A stretch of 10,083 nucleotides of DNA from Desulfobacterales bacterium S5133MH16 (lineage in GTDB: Bacteria > Desulfobacterota > Desulfobacteria > Desulfobacterales > UBA11574). Shown here in pieces: positions 8,063 to 10,083 of this stretch. The notes below the pieces were generated by a model that was given only the letters and a program-made list of their open reading frames with translations, was not told where the DNA came from and searched no databases. Positions within the stretch are counted from its first letter, which is position 1. Every line of letters begins with the position of its first letter. The position numbers and the translations under genes were made by a program. The stretch is taken from the NCBI GenBank assembly GCA_001751005.1, contig MAXL01000512.1, positions 1 to 10,083 on the forward strand. Reading direction: 5' to 3'.

Positions 8063-10083
8063 TCTTGACGCATTCGTAAAAAGTGAAACGTGAAATGTAA
8101 AACGACTACATTTAGTACATTAAGAGGCAATATTACACAACATATAAACTTTTCACGTTTAACTTTTTACTTTTTACGGAACTATCAATCTTAGTGAATA
8201 TAAAATGAAAATTCTTGATGTTTTACTAAAAGAAGCGATTCTTACTGATTTGAAATCACTTGATAAAAAGGGTGTTCTTGAAGAACTCGTAACCCCGGTA
8301 GCCCGTATTGCCGGCATCAATCATGAATACCTTGTAAAAGTGCTGATGGAACGGGAACAACTCGGGAGCACCGGCATTGGTGAAGGAATCGGAATTCCGC
8401 ATGGCAAGGTCAAAAATCTTGAATCACTGGCGCTCGGTTTCGGTCTGAGCCGGAAGGGAGTCGACTTTGAATCCATGGACGGGCTTCCAACTCATATCTT
8501 TTTCCTCCTTATAACGCCCGAAAATTATACAGGTCTTCATCTGAAGCTGCTCGCCCGAATTTCAAGGATTCTAAAAAATGATCCTTTCAAACAAAAGCTG
8601 TTACGTGCTGTTACCAGCGATGAAATTTATGCTATTATTAAAGAAGAGGAGGAAGAAGAATTATAAGCCCGAGCGTTGATCAAAAGTGAAGAAATTAAAA
8701 ATAATTGTAATTACAGGCCTTTCGGGTTCCGGCAAGAGTACTGCCATATCAGCATTTGAAGACGCCGGTTTCTATTGTGTCGATAACATGCCGGTAATGC
8801 TTCTTCCCAAGTTTCTAGAACTGCCCATTGAAAGCAATTCTGAAATTGCGGGGCTGGCATTTGTAATGGATCTGCGCGAAAAAAGTTTTCTTTACAGGTA
8901 CTCATTGGTTTTTGATTCTCTAAAGAAAAAAGGATATCAATTCAAAATCCTTTTTTTAGAGGCCGACCAAGAAACTTTGCTTAAGCGGTACAGCCAGACA
9001 CGGAGACATCATCCCCTGTCTCGGGACAAAAGCCTTCTGGACGGAATACGCATCGAACAGGAGCAGTTAAAAGAACTGAAAATTATCGCCGACAAAATAA
9101 TCGATACTTCTCGTTACAATGTCCACGACTTAAAGTCCGTAATCAATAATATCGCGCAACAAAATAAAAATTTTGCGCCTATGAGAATAAATATTCTGTC
9201 GTTCGGTTTTAAATACGGAACCCCTCACGATGCCAGCCTGATTATGGATATTCGTTTTCTTGCGAATCCGTATTTTGTACCTGAACTCAAAGATTTTAAC
9301 GGAAAAAGCCGGGAGGTTAAAAATTATGTTTTAAACAACGATGAAGCCCGCAGGTTTTTAAAAAAATATCTGAACCTGCTTGACTATTTAATTCCATTGT
9401 ATGAAAAAGAGGGCAAAGCTTATTTAACCATTGCCGTCGGCTGCACCGGAGGCCGGCATCGCTCGGTAACCATTGCCGAAGCGTTATTCGAACATATAAA
9501 AAAGCCCGAGAGACAGATCATAGTCACACATCGTGACATTGATCTTTAGAAGGTTTGAGGGAGCATTATGATAGGTATCGTTATTGTAACACACAGTCAG
9601 CTTGGAGATGCACTCATTGACGCTGCTGAATTCATTTTAGGGGATCGACCCGATACCATGGTGTCGGTTTCCATAGATTTGAAAGAAAACGTTGACAAAC
9701 TGCGCAAGAAAATTGCCGAAGGAATTAAAACGGTCGATAATAAAAAAGGAGTTCTTATCCTTACAGATATGTTCGGTGGTACACCTTCAAATTTAAGTTA
9801 TTCATTTCTCGAAGAAGGACAGGTGGAAGTCATATCCGGCGTTAATCTTCCTATTTTGATCAAGGCTGTGGATATTCAAAAAGATATGGAACTTAGCGAA
9901 CTAGCTCAACACCTTGAAGCTTTTGGAAAAAAGAGTATTTCGCTGGCAAGCGGGATTTTAAAAGGGAATAAACGGAATTAGCTAGTTAGTGCCCGAACGA
10001 AAACTAGGATTTTTCGTTAAGATCAAGGAAGACGAAAATTTTAACCACAGGAATACTGGTAGTATTTCGAGGATTAAAATTTG

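Overview
This window is a chromosomal block from a Gram-negative bacterium, most likely a sulfate-reducing Desulfobacterota of the Desulfobacterales type. The evidence is a Kdo/LPS-export gene set (so an outer membrane with LPS), the gene order around rpoN, and a COG1900/DUF39 homocysteine-biosynthesis gene, a family typical of sulfate reducers and methanogens. The taxonomic call is inference from gene content; no marker RNA is present.

Left part (1-2704): a short repeat-bearing flank (1-141), then two minus-strand genes 7 bp apart. These encode a membrane-anchored M23 (LytM-type) zinc endopeptidase, transcribed first, followed by the DUF39/COG1900 sulfurtransferase-like protein. A 159-bp divergent intergenic region (2705-2863) separates them from the plus-strand genes. 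It holds one good sigma70-type promoter toward kdsA, a weaker candidate toward the M23 gene, and a perfect 12-bp inverted repeat over the kdsA start site that looks like an operator.

Middle and right part (2864-9981): nine plus-strand genes, kdsA-kdsC-lptC-lptA-lptB-rpoN-hpf, then after a 142-bp gap ptsN-rapZ-EIIA(Man). KdsA and KdsC perform two successive steps of Kdo synthesis. LptC, LptA and LptB are the periplasmic and ATPase parts of the LPS export bridge. RpoN is sigma54. HPF is the long, ribosome-dimerising form. PtsN (EIIA-Ntr), RapZ and the mannose-type EIIA form a regulatory phosphotransferase module. Genes from kdsA to hpf are spaced 13 bp or less, and two junctions overlap, so they probably form one transcript. 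The order resembles the E. coli kdsD-kdsC-lptCAB-rpoN-hpf-ptsN-rapZ-npr locus, with kdsA in the first position and a mannose-type EIIA where npr sits.

The core genes are ordinary. The less explained material is between and around them: the kdsA operator-like palindrome, a long imperfect inverted repeat between hpf and ptsN, a 17-bp-period repeat at the left edge, and nested palindromes at the right edge that look like the start of a dispersed repeat. KdsA also combines residues typical of the metal-dependent and metal-independent classes. I see no transposase, phage, CRISPR or defence gene, and no tRNA or rRNA, and I do not find evidence for a new multi-gene system here.
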